Shown here: piece after piece, positions 1 to 9,062 of the stretch
Position numbering within the stretch: the first letter of the stretch is position 1
Layout: every line of letters starts with the position of its first letter
Assembly (NCBI RefSeq): GCF_014168815.1
Contig: NZ_AP021972.1
Span: 3,658,001 to 3,722,000 of the forward strand
Length of the DNA stretch: 64,000 bases
Reading direction: 5' to 3'
From: Klebsiella sp. WP3-W18-ESBL-02
GTDB taxonomy: Bacteria; Pseudomonadota; Gammaproteobacteria; Enterobacterales; Enterobacteriaceae
The notes under the pieces: model-generated
Database searches by the model: none
What the model was told of the DNA's origin: nothing
Seen by the model: only the letters and a program-made list of their open reading frames with translations
Position numbers and translations under genes: made by a program

Positions 1-2825
1 TCGCGGGCGAATTCCACGATCAGGATAGCGTTCTTCGCTGCGAGGGCGATTAACAACACCAGACCTATCTGTACATAAACATCGTTCGCATAGCCCGCCG
101 CCCACAGCCACAGCAGCGCGCCGCCGATAGCGAACAGCACCGACAGCATGACGCTTGCCGGCAGCGTCCAGCTTTCATACTGCGCCACGAGGAACAGCCA
201 CGCCATGGCCACCGCCGCCAGCACGATCCAGATAGCCTGGTTGCCGGTTTGCTGCTCCTGCCACGACAGCCCGCTCCACGCGTAGTCGTAGCCCGCGGGC
301 AGGTGCGCGGCAAGCAGTTTTTCCATCTCGCTCATCGCCGTACGGCTGCTCACCCCTTCCGCCGCGGAGCCGCTCACCGACACCGACGGGAACTGGTTAA
401 ACTGCTGAATAAACGGCGCCCCCACGGTCGGCGTAATGGTCACCAGGTTGCTCAGCCGCACCCGCTCGCCGTGATTGCTGCGGACAAACAGCTCGCCGAT
501 CTGCTCAGCGCGCTCGCGCCACTGCATCTCATTTTGCAGCACCACGTGATACACGCGGTTGTTAATGCTGAAATCACCGGCACGCGTGCCGCCAAAGGCA
601 GTTTGCAGGCTGTTAAAAATGCGCGAAACCGGGACATCCAGCCGCGCAGCCTGATCGCGATCCACGTTCAACGTCAGCTGCGGCACGTTGCTGCTCCAGG
701 TGGTAAATACCCGGCTCAGCTGAGGATGCTGATTCGCCTGCTGCAGAATCTGCCGCGTCACCTGCTCCAGCTCGGCAGGCGTTTGCCCGGCCTGCGCCAG
801 AATGCGCAAATCGAAGCCTGCGGCGCTGCCCAGTCCCGGCAGCGTCGGCGGTGCGAACAGCATGATATTGGCTTCCGGCAGCGCGTGTAGCTGACGCTGC
901 AGTTCGGCCATGACCGTCTCCAGCGACGCACGCTGCGACCAGTCTTTCAGCATCAGCGAAATAAACCCGCCGTTAGAGGCGCTGGTGCCGCTAAGAATAC
1001 TGAAGCCAGACACCTGAATCACATCCTCAACGGCCGGATGTGCGCCCAGCAGGTCGCGTGCTTTCGCCATCACCGCTTCCGTACGCTCAAGAGAGGCCGA
1101 TTCCGGCAGCTGGACGTTGGCGAACACGTAGCCCTGATCTTCCTGCGGCAGGAATCCCTTCGGCATCATGGAGAAACTCAATGCCACCAACAGCGCGGCG
1201 CTTAGGGTTGCGCCAACGGCCACCAGCGGGCGGCGGTTCATCCACGCCACCAGGCGACCATAACCGTCGCGGGTGGTGTTCAGCCCAAGGTTAAACAGCT
1301 GGAACAGCCTGGCAGGTTGTGCCGGACGCGGTCGCAGCAGCAGCGCACACAGCGCCGGCGTCAGCGTCAGCGCCACGATGCTCGACAGCGTGACCGCGGT
1401 AGAGAGCGTGACGGCAAACTGACGGTACAGCTCGCCGACGATCCCCGGCAGCATCGCGACCGGTACAAATACCGCCAACAGCACCAGCGTGGTGGCGATC
1501 ACCGGTCCGGCGATCTGTTTCAGCGCCAGCGCGGTGGCCTCCTGTCGGCCCATCCCTTCGGCCATGTGTCCTTCTACGCTTTCCACCACCACAATGGCAT
1601 CATCCACCACCATCGTCAGCGCAAGAATGATGGCAAACAGGCTCAGGGTATTGGCGCTGTAGCCCAGGACGTAAAGCACCGCAAACGTCCCTACCAGCGA
1701 AACGGGAATCGCCAGCGCCACAATAAGCGTCGCTCGCAGGCTTTGCAGGAATAAAGAAACCACGGCCACAACTGCCAGCAGCGTCAGCGCCAGCGAGGTC
1801 CCAATCTCTTTGATCGTGGCGGCAACAAAGCGGGTGGTATCAAACTTCACCTCCCAGGCCAGATCCGCCGGGAATCGGTCTTGCAGACGCGTCAGTTCCG
1901 CGCGCACAACGTTTGCGACCTGTAAGGCGTTCGCGGTAGGCGTCGGGTAAATCCCCATATAGGCCGAATCGACGCCGTTGAGCTGCGCGCTGGAGCTGTA
2001 GCTGCGCGCGCCCAGTTCAATATTGGCGACATCGGCAAGGCGTACCAGCTGCCCTTGTTCGCCGCTGCGCACCACAATACGGCTGAACTCCTCGGCCTCG
2101 CTCAACCGCCCTAACCCATTAATGGTCAGGGTTTGCTGCTGACCGTTAAACACCGGCGGCGTCCCCACCTGACCGGCGGCACCCTGTACGTGCTGTTCAT
2201 TCAGCGCCTGGGCAATATCTTCACTGGTGATATTCAGCGCGTTCATGCGGTCCGGACGCAGCCAGATGCGCATGCTGTAATCGCGTGCGCCAAACATCTG
2301 TACCTGGCCGACGCCCGGCAGGCGCGACAGCGCTTCGCGAACCTGAGTGCTGGCGTAGTTGCTGATTTGTAGCGGCGAGATCGTGCCGTCAGGCGAATAA
2401 AGGCTGACGCCCATCAACAGATTGCTGGCGCGTTTGCGCACCTGTACGCCGTTCTGCTGCGCCTCGGTCGGCAGCTGCGCCACCGCCTGCGCCACGCGAT
2501 TCTGGACGTCAATGGCCGCCATATCCGGGTCAGTTCCGGCGGCAAAGGTCAGGCTAAGGCTGTAAGCGCCGTCATCGGAACTGGTCGACTCCATATAGAG
2601 CATATGATCAACGCCATTAAGCTGCGTCTCCAGCGGCGCGGCGATGGCTTCGGCCACATCCTGCGCGCTGGCACCCGGCCAGCTGGCGCTGACGTTCACC
2701 ACCGGCGGCGTGATTTGCGGGTACTGCTCCACCGGAATGAGCTTCAGCGCGACGGCGCCCACAAAGACCATCAGCAGCGCAATCACCATCGCGAAACGCG
2801 GACGGCGGATAAAAAACGTCAGCAT
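1..2825 (-). CDS. RND (HAE1 family) multidrug efflux permease, C-terminus cut by window edge
   Basis: This is the inner-membrane proton/drug antiporter of a tripartite efflux pump. About 941 residues are visible, against roughly 1030-1050 for the family, and the end lies left of base 1. The N-terminus reads MLTFFIRRPRFAMVIALLM, the usual cytoplasmic start plus TM1. It is followed by the porter-domain signature EQYPQITPP and by a TM4 region with LTMVVDDAIVVVE, which carries the paired Asp residues of the proton relay. The start is preceded by GGAG, and only 10 bases separate it from the adaptor gene, so the two are co-transcribed. I cannot tell whether it is EefB-, OqxB- or AcrB-like without alignment, so no symbol is given. 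An outer-membrane partner is not in view. Confidence 0.93.
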   Translation of the reverse strand, partial: MLTFFIRRPRFAMVIALLMVFVGAVALKLIPVEQYPQITPPVVNVSASWPGASAQDVAEAIAAPLETQLNGVDHMLYMESTSSDDGAYSLSLTFAAGTDPDMAAIDVQNRVAQAVAQLPTEAQQNGVQVRKRASNLLMGVSLYSPDGTISPLQISNYASTQVREALSRLPGVGQVQMFGARDYSMRIWLRPDRMNALNITSEDIAQALNEQHVQGAAGQVGTPPVFNGQQQTLTINGLGRLSEAEEFSRIVVRSGEQGQLVRLADVANIELGARSYSSSAQLNGVDSAYMGIYPTPTANALQVANVVRAELTRLQDRFPADLAWEVKFDTTRFVAATIKEIGTSLALTLLAVVAVVSLFLQSLRATLIVALAIPVSLVGTFAVLYVLGYSANTLSLFAIILALTMVVDDAIVVVESVEGHMAEGMGRQEATALALKQIAGPVIATTLVLLAVFVPVAMLPGIVGELYRQFAVTLSTAVTLSSIVALTLTPALCALLLRPRPAQPARLFQLFNLGLNTTRDGYGRLVAWMNRRPLVAVGATLSAALLVALSFSMMPKGFLPQEDQGYVFANVQLPESASLERTEAVMAKARDLLGAHPAVEDVIQVSGFSILSGTSASNGGFISLMLKDWSQRASLETVMAELQRQLHALPEANIMLFAPPTLPGLGSAAGFDLRILAQAGQTPAELEQVTRQILQQANQHPQLSRVFTTWSSNVPQLTLNVDRDQAARLDVPVSRIFNSLQTAFGGTRAGDFSINNRVYHVVLQNEMQWRERAEQIGELFVRSNHGERVRLSNLVTITPTVGAPFIQQFNQFPSVSVSGSAAEGVSSRTAMSEMEKLLAAHLPAGYDYAWSGLSWQEQQTGNQAIWIVLAAVAMAWLFLVAQYESWTLPASVMLSVLFAIGGALLWLWAAGYANDVYVQIGLVLLIALAAKNAILIVEFAR

Positions 2826-2835
2826 CCTGTGCTCC

Positions 2836-3906
2836 TTAATTCAATAGCTGCACGGCGGCGCCGTCCGTCAGGCGCTGCGCGCCGTCGGTGATCACGCGCT
2901 CGCCCGCGTTAAGCCCTTTCGCCACCGCAAAGGTCTGTCCCTGCTGGCCGCCCAGCTCAAGCCGACGCTGCCCGGCGGTATTCTCCGCCGTCAGCACCCA
3001 GCTGAAATAGCCTTTGGCATCCTGCTGCACGGCTGCCGCCGGAATCATCACGCTCTCGGTCATTTGCTGCGGACGCAGCGTCACCGTAACGTTACCGCCT
3101 GGCAGCAACCGATGCTGCGGATTGGCAAACTCTGCGCGTACCGCCACGCTGGCTGTACGGGCATCAATACGGTTATCGACCGAGGTCAGCACCCCGTCTT
3201 CACGTTGACCATCGAGGGTAATTTGCGCCAGCCAGGCCGCCTTCAGCGCGCGGATATCCGCATGCTGTCCCGCTTTGCTGTAGAACGCGGCCTCATCCAG
3301 CGCGAAGCTCACGCGAATGGGGTCAAGCTGGGCGATATCCACCAGCACGCCGCTGGCGGCATTGACCAACGTGCCGACGTGAAAGGCACTGTGGCCCACG
3401 CGGCCGCTTACCGGTGAGGTAATACGGGTGTAGTCGAGCGTTATCTGCTGCGCCGTTACCCGCGCTTTCGCCTGCTCAACGGCGGCGGCGGCAACGTCGC
3501 GCTGCATCTGAGCCGTATCAACGTCGTTACGGCTGATGGAGTGGTTAGTTTTCAGACTCTGGTAGCGCGTCAGCAGCTGCTGTGCCTGACGCAGCGACGC
3601 CTGAGCGCTTTTCAGTTCAGCCTGTGCCAGCGCCAGCGCCGCCCGCGGCTGGGCATCATCAAGCGTAAAAAGGAGATCGCCTTGACTGACGTTCTGGCCG
3701 TCCTGGAAGTGGCGCTGCACGATGGTGCCTTCGGTGCGTGCGCGGATTTCAACGGCGTGGATAGCCTCCACGCGGCCCGGTAGCTGACGCTCCACCGCGT
3801 GCGGCGCGCGCTCAACGGTCGCGACACGTACCGGTACCGAGGCGTAAGCCAGCGTGCAGCCTGCCAGGCCGCAGGCCAACAGGGCGAGGCGGAAAGTTTT
3901 CTTCAT
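2836..3906 (-). CDS. RND efflux periplasmic adaptor lipoprotein (membrane fusion protein)
   Basis: This 356-residue adaptor would link the RND permease to an outer-membrane channel. It starts with MKKTFRLALLACGLAGC. The LAGC lipobox puts the lipidated cysteine at residue 17. A biotinyl/lipoyl-like half follows (PGRVEAIHAVEIRARTEG), then a helical hairpin rich in Ala, Gln and Leu (about residues 90-150), a second lipoyl half (TRITSPVSGRVG) and a beta-barrel/membrane-proximal domain. The longer reading frame starts 19 codons upstream, but AAGGA lies just before the ATG at 3906, so that start is preferred. The gene sits directly upstream of the permease gene on the same strand. Confidence 0.93.
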   Translation of the reverse strand: MKKTFRLALLACGLAGCTLAYASVPVRVATVERAPHAVERQLPGRVEAIHAVEIRARTEGTIVQRHFQDGQNVSQGDLLFTLDDAQPRAALALAQAELKSAQASLRQAQQLLTRYQSLKTNHSISRNDVDTAQMQRDVAAAAVEQAKARVTAQQITLDYTRITSPVSGRVGHSAFHVGTLVNAASGVLVDIAQLDPIRVSFALDEAAFYSKAGQHADIRALKAAWLAQITLDGQREDGVLTSVDNRIDARTASVAVRAEFANPQHRLLPGGNVTVTLRPQQMTESVMIPAAAVQQDAKGYFSWVLTAENTAGQRRLELGGQQGQTFAVAKGLNAGERVITDGAQRLTDGAAVQLLN

Positions 3907-3929
3907 GAGGGGATCCTTGCGTGGCAAGT

Positions 3930-3953
3930 GCCCCTCTCCGCCAGGAGAGGGGC
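3930..3953. other. Intercistronic hairpin between the P-type ATPase and RND adaptor genes
   Basis: A perfect 10-bp stem (GCCCCTCTCC / GGAGAGGGGC) with a GCCA loop lies in the 56-base gap between the P-type ATPase stop and the adaptor start. There is no U-run on either side, so it looks more like a short repeat or an mRNA-stability/attenuation hairpin than a strong rho-independent terminator. Confidence 0.6.
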
Positions 3954-3962
3954 TGGTCATCA

Positions 3963-6686
3963 CTAGGTTGTCTTGCGGAAACGGCGGGTCAGACGCTTTT
4001 CAACTTCAACGACCAGGAACATCGCGGCGCCAATGGCCAGGGTGATGCCCCAGTAGCGCAGCGGCAGCGCTTCGGTGCCGAACAGCGTCTGCATCAGCGG
4101 CAGGTAGATAATCGCCAGCTGCAGCAGAAGCAGCACGCCGGTCACCAGCCAGATACCTTTGTTCTTCAGCAGGCCGCTATTCAGGGAGAAGCGGTCGCTG
4201 CTGCGGCAGTTAATCATGTAAACCCACTGCGCGGTCACCAGCATCTGCAACAACACGGTGCGGATAAACTCGGCGCTGTGGCCGCGCGGCGCAAGCCAGG
4301 CTTCAAGGATGAAGGCGGCAACGGCAATCATCGAACCGACAAAGGCGACGCGCCAGACGGCAAATGCATCCATCACGTGCTGGCCGGTTTTACGCGGCGG
4401 ACGGTTCATCACGTTACGCTCAGCGGCTTCAAATGCGAGGCCAAAGGAGAGCGTGGCGGAGGTCGCCATGTTCATCCACAGAATCAGTACCGGCGTCAGC
4501 GGGATAATATTACCCGCCAGCAGCGCGATAATAATCAACAGCCCCTGCGCCAGGTTAGTTGGCATGATGAACAGAATCGTCTTCTTCAGGTTGTCGTATA
4601 CGCGACGCCCTTCTTTTACCGAGCTGGCGATGGTGGCAAAGTTGTCATCGGTCAGCACCATGTCCGCGGCCTCTTTGGTCACCTCGGTGCCTTTGATGCC
4701 CATCGCGATACCCACGTCGGCCTGGCGCAGCGCCGGGGCGTCGTTAACGCCGTCGCCGGTCATGCCAACAATCTCGCCGCTTTCCTGCAGCGCTTTCACC
4801 AGGCGCAGCTTATGCTCCGGGCTGGTACGGGCGAAGATATCGTACTCGACCGCCGCTTTTGCCAGCTCGGCGTCATCCATGTGCTCCAGCTGGTAGCCGG
4901 TCATCGCTTCACTGCTGTTGCGGATCCCCAGCATCTGGCCAATGCTCATCGCCGTCTGCGGGTGATCGCCGGTGATCATCTTGACGCGGATCCCGGCATT
5001 CTGACAGGTGTGGATCGCATCAACGGCTTCCGGACGCGGCGGGTCCATCATCCCGGCAATGCCGAGGAATTCCAGACCGTCCTGCAGGTCGCTGTGATCG
5101 AGGGTGTTCTGCCCAGCGTTAGCAGGCTTAGTGGCCGCCGCGACCATGCGCAGCCCCTGGCTGGCAAAGCGCGCCATTTCGGCTTCCCAGTAGCCGCGCT
5201 CAAACGGCACCACGCCACGTGCGGTCTGCTGCTGCTGACACAGCGCGAAGAGGACGTCCGGCGCGCCGGTCACCATCACAATCTCTTCGTCGGCCAGCTG
5301 GAAATGCGTTGCCATGTACTTGTACTGTGAGTCAAACGGGATCTTCGCTACCAGCTGGGTACGCAGCGGCTCAAGGCTCGCTTTCGCGGCCAGCACCTTC
5401 AGCGCGCCCTCGGTTGGGCCGCCGGTAATCCCCCAGTGGCCCTGCGGGTCTTTCACCAGTTGGCTGTCGTTACACAGATCGATGGTGCGCAGGTATTTCT
5501 CGAGCACGGTGTACGGCTGTACTTTTACCGGCTCGTTGCTGCCTTCCAGGTAGATGTTGCCGTGCGGCTCATAGCTATCGCCGTCTACGCGGTAGCAGCT
5601 ATCGGCGGTGATAATCGCCTTCACGGTCATTTCATTCATGGTCAGCGTGCCGGTTTTATCCGAGCAGACCACGGTCATTGCCCCTAAGGTTTCCACGGTC
5701 GGCAGCTTGCGGATAATCGCCCGCTTGCGCGCCATGGCCTGTACGCCCAGAGACAGAATAATCGAGATAATCGCCGGCAGACCTTCCGGTACAGCGGCCA
5801 CCGCGAGGCTAATCAGCGACAGCAGCAGCTCGCCCAGCGGAATGTCGCGCAGCAGCATGCTGAACACGAACAGCGCGGCCATCATCGCCAGGATAATGGC
5901 GAAAATCGCTTTGCCCAGCTTGTCCATCTGCACCAGCAGCGGCGTGCGGTGCTTTTCAATACCCGCCATCATCTGGTTGATGTGGCCGAGCTCGGTCTCC
6001 TGACCGGTAGCCACAACCACCCCGATGCCGCCGCCTGCGCTCACGGTGGTGCCAGAGAACACCATATTGGTGCGGTCGCCCAGCGGCAGTTCACCGTGCA
6101 GGACGTCGGTGTGTTTATCCACAACGGTCGACTCGCCGGTCAGAATCGCTTCTTCCACGCGCAGGTTGTGCGCTTCAATCAGGCGCATGTCGGCCGGAAT
6201 ACGGTCGCCCGCGCGCAGCACCACGATATCGCCCGGCACCAGCTCGGTGGTGGCGACGGTTTGATGGTTACCATCACGGATAACCTGTGCATCGCTGGAG
6301 AGCATATTGCGGATGCTTTTCAGCGATTTTTCCGCATTGCTTTCCTGAATATGACCAATCAGGGCGTTAATCACCGTAACGCCAAGAATGACGAAGGTAT
6401 CGACCCAGTGTCCCATTACGGCAGTCAGCGCCGCTGCGGCCAGCAGGACGTAGATCAGCACATCGTTAAAGTGGGCGAGGAAACGCAGCCACGCTGGCTT
6501 ACCTTTCTTTTCTGGCAGTGCGTTAGGGCCGTAGGTATTCAGGCGCTCCGCCGCCTCGGCCGCCGCCAGCCCCTCGGGCTGACTGTTGACCTGCGATAGC
6601 ACCCGCTCGGTCGGCTGCTGGTACGCGTGCACCTGCGGGTCGTAGTCCCCGTGCGGCACGTTTTTGGCATTCATCATTTTCGACAC
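3963..6686 (-). CDS. Cation-transporting P-type ATPase (type II, SERCA/PMR1-like)
   Basis: This 907-residue membrane ATPase moves a cation, probably Ca2+, Mn2+ or a related ion, at the expense of ATP. Motifs in order, numbered from the GTG start, are: an N-terminal cation-ATPase domain, LTGES (actuator, about 183-186), PEGLP in TM4 (about 300), CSDKTGTLT with the phosphorylated Asp at about 343, and TGDGVNDAPAL in the hinge. The hydrophobic C-terminal domain with several spans is also present. PEGLP is the type II ion-site motif and differs from the CPC of heavy-metal pumps. I chose the GTG at 6686 because AAGGA lies 9 bases upstream; an ATG 9 bases downstream has no ribosome site. The substrate cannot be assigned here. 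Confidence 0.9.
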   Translation of the reverse strand: MSKMMNAKNVPHGDYDPQVHAYQQPTERVLSQVNSQPEGLAAAEAAERLNTYGPNALPEKKGKPAWLRFLAHFNDVLIYVLLAAAALTAVMGHWVDTFVILGVTVINALIGHIQESNAEKSLKSIRNMLSSDAQVIRDGNHQTVATTELVPGDIVVLRAGDRIPADMRLIEAHNLRVEEAILTGESTVVDKHTDVLHGELPLGDRTNMVFSGTTVSAGGGIGVVVATGQETELGHINQMMAGIEKHRTPLLVQMDKLGKAIFAIILAMMAALFVFSMLLRDIPLGELLLSLISLAVAAVPEGLPAIISIILSLGVQAMARKRAIIRKLPTVETLGAMTVVCSDKTGTLTMNEMTVKAIITADSCYRVDGDSYEPHGNIYLEGSNEPVKVQPYTVLEKYLRTIDLCNDSQLVKDPQGHWGITGGPTEGALKVLAAKASLEPLRTQLVAKIPFDSQYKYMATHFQLADEEIVMVTGAPDVLFALCQQQQTARGVVPFERGYWEAEMARFASQGLRMVAAATKPANAGQNTLDHSDLQDGLEFLGIAGMMDPPRPEAVDAIHTCQNAGIRVKMITGDHPQTAMSIGQMLGIRNSSEAMTGYQLEHMDDAELAKAAVEYDIFARTSPEHKLRLVKALQESGEIVGMTGDGVNDAPALRQADVGIAMGIKGTEVTKEAADMVLTDDNFATIASSVKEGRRVYDNLKKTILFIMPTNLAQGLLIIIALLAGNIIPLTPVLILWMNMATSATLSFGLAFEAAERNVMNRPPRKTGQHVMDAFAVWRVAFVGSMIAVAAFILEAWLAPRGHSAEFIRTVLLQMLVTAQWVYMINCRSSDRFSLNSGLLKNKGIWLVTGVLLLLQLAIIYLPLMQTLFGTEALPLRYWGITLAIGAAMFLVVEVEKRLTRRFRKTT

Positions 6687-6891
6687 GATAAATTTTCCTT
6701 TTAAATTCCTGCAAACGGAAAGCCTGAATTCATTTCTGGCCAAGGCGACATCGTTGGATATTTTTAATTAAGCGAAGAAATATTCGTTAGTTCACAATAT
6801 TTCCGCTTTTTAAATTTCAAAACGACATTCAGTTGATTTACTAATATTAATATTACAGAATGTTCCTAAACCCCATCTAAACGAGGTCATT

Positions 6892-7002
6892 ATGTTTGGA
6901 ATCTACAGAGGACGCCGCCTGGCGCTGTACATCGCGCTGGCTATCGTGATTGCGACGCTGGTTGGATACAGTACTTATACTTTTGTAAAACTATTATCCT
7001 GA
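6892..7002 (+). CDS. 36-residue single-span membrane peptide
   Basis: This short reading frame begins ATG-TTT-GGA and has GAGG 6 bases upstream. It encodes a basic N-terminus (MFGIYRGRR), one long hydrophobic helix of about 20 residues (LALYIALAIVIATLVGY) and a short tail ending FVKLLS. That layout is typical of regulatory small membrane proteins. It stands alone between the divergent P-type ATPase gene and ybdJ, in AT-rich DNA. I do not recognise a named family. A link to the neighbouring ATPase, like those of KdpF or MgtS with their transporters, is only an inference from position. Confidence 0.6.
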   Translation: MFGIYRGRRLALYIALAIVIATLVGYSTYTFVKLLS

Positions 7003-7192
7003 GCATGACGTTTATTTACGAAAGCATTATTTAATTTAATTCAAAACATTATTTACTCTTTTGCCATACGATTATTTTCGTAGGCTTGAGCATTTGTTTT
7101 AAATATTCAACCGGAGGTATATTAAATTATAAACATTGCGTTCAAATAAAAATTACCGGACAATAATATCTTTAACCAAAGATTAACAACGC

Positions 7193-7441
7193 ATGAAGCA
7201 TCCTCTTGAATCACTGATGACCGCCGCCGGTATTTTATTGATGGCGTTCCTTTCCTGCCTGCTGCTTCCAGCGCCTTCGCTGGGACTGACGCTGGCGCAA
7301 AAGCTGGTTGAGACCTTCCATTTTATGGATCTCAACCAGTTTTATACCGTGCTGTTCTGCGCGTGGTTTCTGGCCCTGGGGGCGATTGAGTATCTGGTGA
7401 TTCGCTACGTCTGGCGACGTTGGTTCTCGCTGGCGGCGTAG
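7193..7441 (+). CDS. ybdJ: YbdJ, small inner-membrane protein (DUF1158)
   Basis: This is an 82-residue protein of unknown function with two hydrophobic segments (about residues 10-30 and 50-72), a Cys-Leu-rich first span and a basic C-terminal WRRWF motif. Sequence and length match my memory of E. coli YbdJ. In E. coli ybdJ adjoins ybdF and nfsB, which are also found here further right. The ram locus separates ybdJ from ybdF in this genome. An in-frame stop three codons upstream rules out a longer protein, and the ribosome site is weak. The stop codon lies at the edge of a BIME. Confidence 0.75.
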   Translation: MKHPLESLMTAAGILLMAFLSCLLLPAPSLGLTLAQKLVETFHFMDLNQFYTVLFCAWFLALGAIEYLVIRYVWRRWFSLAA

Positions 7442-7515
7442 GCCTGATAAGCAACGCGCCATCAGGCACACCGATGCACGTTGCCGGATGGCGGCTAGCG
7501 CCTTGTCCGGCCTAC
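7438..7515. repeat. BIME: two inverted REP units after ybdJ
   Basis: The first REP unit is GTAGGCCTGATAAG...GCCATCAGGC. The second is GCCGGATGGCGG...CCTTGTCCGGCCTAC. They are opposed palindromic units of the E. coli/Citrobacter type, lying between the convergent ybdJ and ramA genes. Confidence 0.85.
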
Positions 7516-7528
7516 AATCAGGGCAGAA

Positions 7529-7876
7529 TCAATGCGCCCGCGGGCGATGATTCACTTTACGATAGGCACCCGGCGACTGATTAAATGTGCGGGTAAAAAT
7601 GCGGGTAAAAGTTTGCTGGGAATCAAACCCGTACTTCAGACAGATGTCGTAGACCTTTTGATCGGTCGTACACAGCTCATCCGCCGCCAGATTCAGCTTG
7701 CGCTGACGGATGTAGCGGCCAAGGCTCTCCCCTTTGTGCTGTAAAAACAGACGCTGCAGGTGCCATTTTGAATAGCCCGCCCGGCGGGCGATTTCATCAA
7801 TACGCAATGGCTGATGCAGGTTATTGTCAATCCATTCGACCAGAGTGTCGATTACCTGAGTGGCTAATTCGGTCAT
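7529..7876 (-). CDS. ramA: RamA, AraC/XylS-family activator of multidrug resistance
   Basis: This 115-residue DNA-binding protein consists only of the two helix-turn-helix motifs of the MarA/SoxS/Rob family. The first covers IDEIARRAGYSKWHLQRLF and the second VYDICLKYGFDSQQTFTRIF. In related bacteria RamA turns on acrAB, tolC and micF-like genes by binding marboxes. The last gene of the romA-ramA unit, it begins 33 bases after romA ends, behind a GGGGAAGGG ribosome site. Overproduction in other Enterobacteriaceae gives efflux-based resistance. It is two residues longer than the 113-residue forms I remember. Identity is very secure. Confidence 0.95.
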   Translation of the reverse strand: MTELATQVIDTLVEWIDNNLHQPLRIDEIARRAGYSKWHLQRLFLQHKGESLGRYIRQRKLNLAADELCTTDQKVYDICLKYGFDSQQTFTRIFTRTFNQSPGAYRKVNHRPRAH

Positions 7877-7909
7877 ACGCCCTTCCCCTCGCTTAACGAC
7901 AGCCGGTGG

Positions 7910-9010
7910 CTATTCCCACCAGGCTCGAAATGTTTGCATAGCGTCCGCCAGGCGAACCGGCTCGCCCTGCATCGGCGTTAGCAGCCGATATGCTTTATCT
8001 TTGCTGGCCTGCGCCAGCCGCTTGTACGGATCGTCCCAGGTATGTTTGGCCAGTACGAAGCGCCCAGCGTGACCCGGTACCACCCGGTCCGCACGCAGAT
8101 CCACTGCCGCCTGTGCGGTTTGCTCCGGCATCATGTGGATGTAGCGCCAGTCCTGGTCATACTGACCGTCCTCCAGTATCGCCACGTCAACCTTGCCAAA
8201 CCGCTCGCCAATGTCCTTGAAGTGCGGGCCGTAGCCGCTATCGCCGCTGTAATACACCTTCTGCTGCGGCGTCACGAACATAAAGCTCGCCCACAGCGTT
8301 TGGTTACGCTTCAGGCCGCGGCCGGAAAAATGCCGCGCCGGCAGTACGTGCACGCTCAACGCATCGCTAAGCGTCACGCTCTGCTGCCAATCGGCCTCGG
8401 TAATGATGTCGTTTGCCATGCCCCAATAGCGCAGATGCGACCCGACGCCCAGCGGCACGACGGCGCGCTTAACCTTCGGCAACAGCCCTTTGATGGTGGC
8501 GTAGTCGAGGTGATCGTAGTGGTCATGGGAGATAATCAGCAGATCGATCTCCGGCATCGTCTCTGCGCGCCACGGATAGTCGCCGTCGAAGGCTTTATTC
8601 AGAAACGAAAACGGCGCGGCATAGCTGCTGAACACCGGATCAATCAGGATCCGCTGGCCCGCCAGCTGGAGATACCACGACGAGTGGCCCAGCCAGATTA
8701 ACGTATCCTGGTCGCGCGGCAGGCTGGCAAGATCGGTCGCTACCAGCGGCAGCGGGCGCGAGGGGCGCGCGTTTTCACGCTTTGCGGTGAGGAATTCCCA
8801 CCACGCCATCAGCATATTTTTATCGCTGGTGAACCCCGGCGTCGGCAGGCTGTTGTGAAACGCCCCGTCGCGGTAGTTCGGCGAACGCTCAATCTGACTC
8901 TTCTCTGCCCCTTGCGGCACCTGACCGAAGCCGGGATTCAGAACAAAGGACAGGCTTGCTGCACTGGCAATAAGCATGATGGCAACCACACTGATGATGA
9001 AAGGTTTCAT
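7910..9010 (-). CDS. romA: RomA, metallo-beta-lactamase-fold hydrolase
   Basis: This 366-residue protein has an N-terminal hydrophobic segment (MKPFIISVVAIMLIASAA) that may be a signal anchor. It is followed by an MBL domain of the UlaG/NAPE-PLD-like branch. Visible features are WLGHSSWYLQLAG, the metal motif SHDHYDH and downstream metal-ligand segments HVLPARHFSG, YYSGDSGYG and PGHAGRF. Its substrate is not known. It forms a unit with ramA in Klebsiella and Enterobacter. The reading frame extends 24 codons upstream through the RamR operator. I therefore prefer the ATG at 9010, although its ribosome site is weak. Confidence 0.88.
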   Translation of the reverse strand: MKPFIISVVAIMLIASAASLSFVLNPGFGQVPQGAEKSQIERSPNYRDGAFHNSLPTPGFTSDKNMLMAWWEFLTAKRENARPSRPLPLVATDLASLPRDQDTLIWLGHSSWYLQLAGQRILIDPVFSSYAAPFSFLNKAFDGDYPWRAETMPEIDLLIISHDHYDHLDYATIKGLLPKVKRAVVPLGVGSHLRYWGMANDIITEADWQQSVTLSDALSVHVLPARHFSGRGLKRNQTLWASFMFVTPQQKVYYSGDSGYGPHFKDIGERFGKVDVAILEDGQYDQDWRYIHMMPEQTAQAAVDLRADRVVPGHAGRFVLAKHTWDDPYKRLAQASKDKAYRLLTPMQGEPVRLADAMQTFRAWWE

Positions 9011-9062
9011 ATCCAGACCCAAAACCGGCCTCATCCAGGAAGCCACACTAAAAAGATTGATT

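Noticed and set aside
249..890. 213-residue plus-strand frame at the left end
   Set aside because: Antisense to the RND permease; low-complexity Arg/His/Gln-rich sequence.
3921..5330. 469-residue plus-strand frame
   Set aside because: It is antisense to the P-type ATPase gene, rich in His/Arg/Gln from reverse-reading of high-GC codons, and shows no domain.
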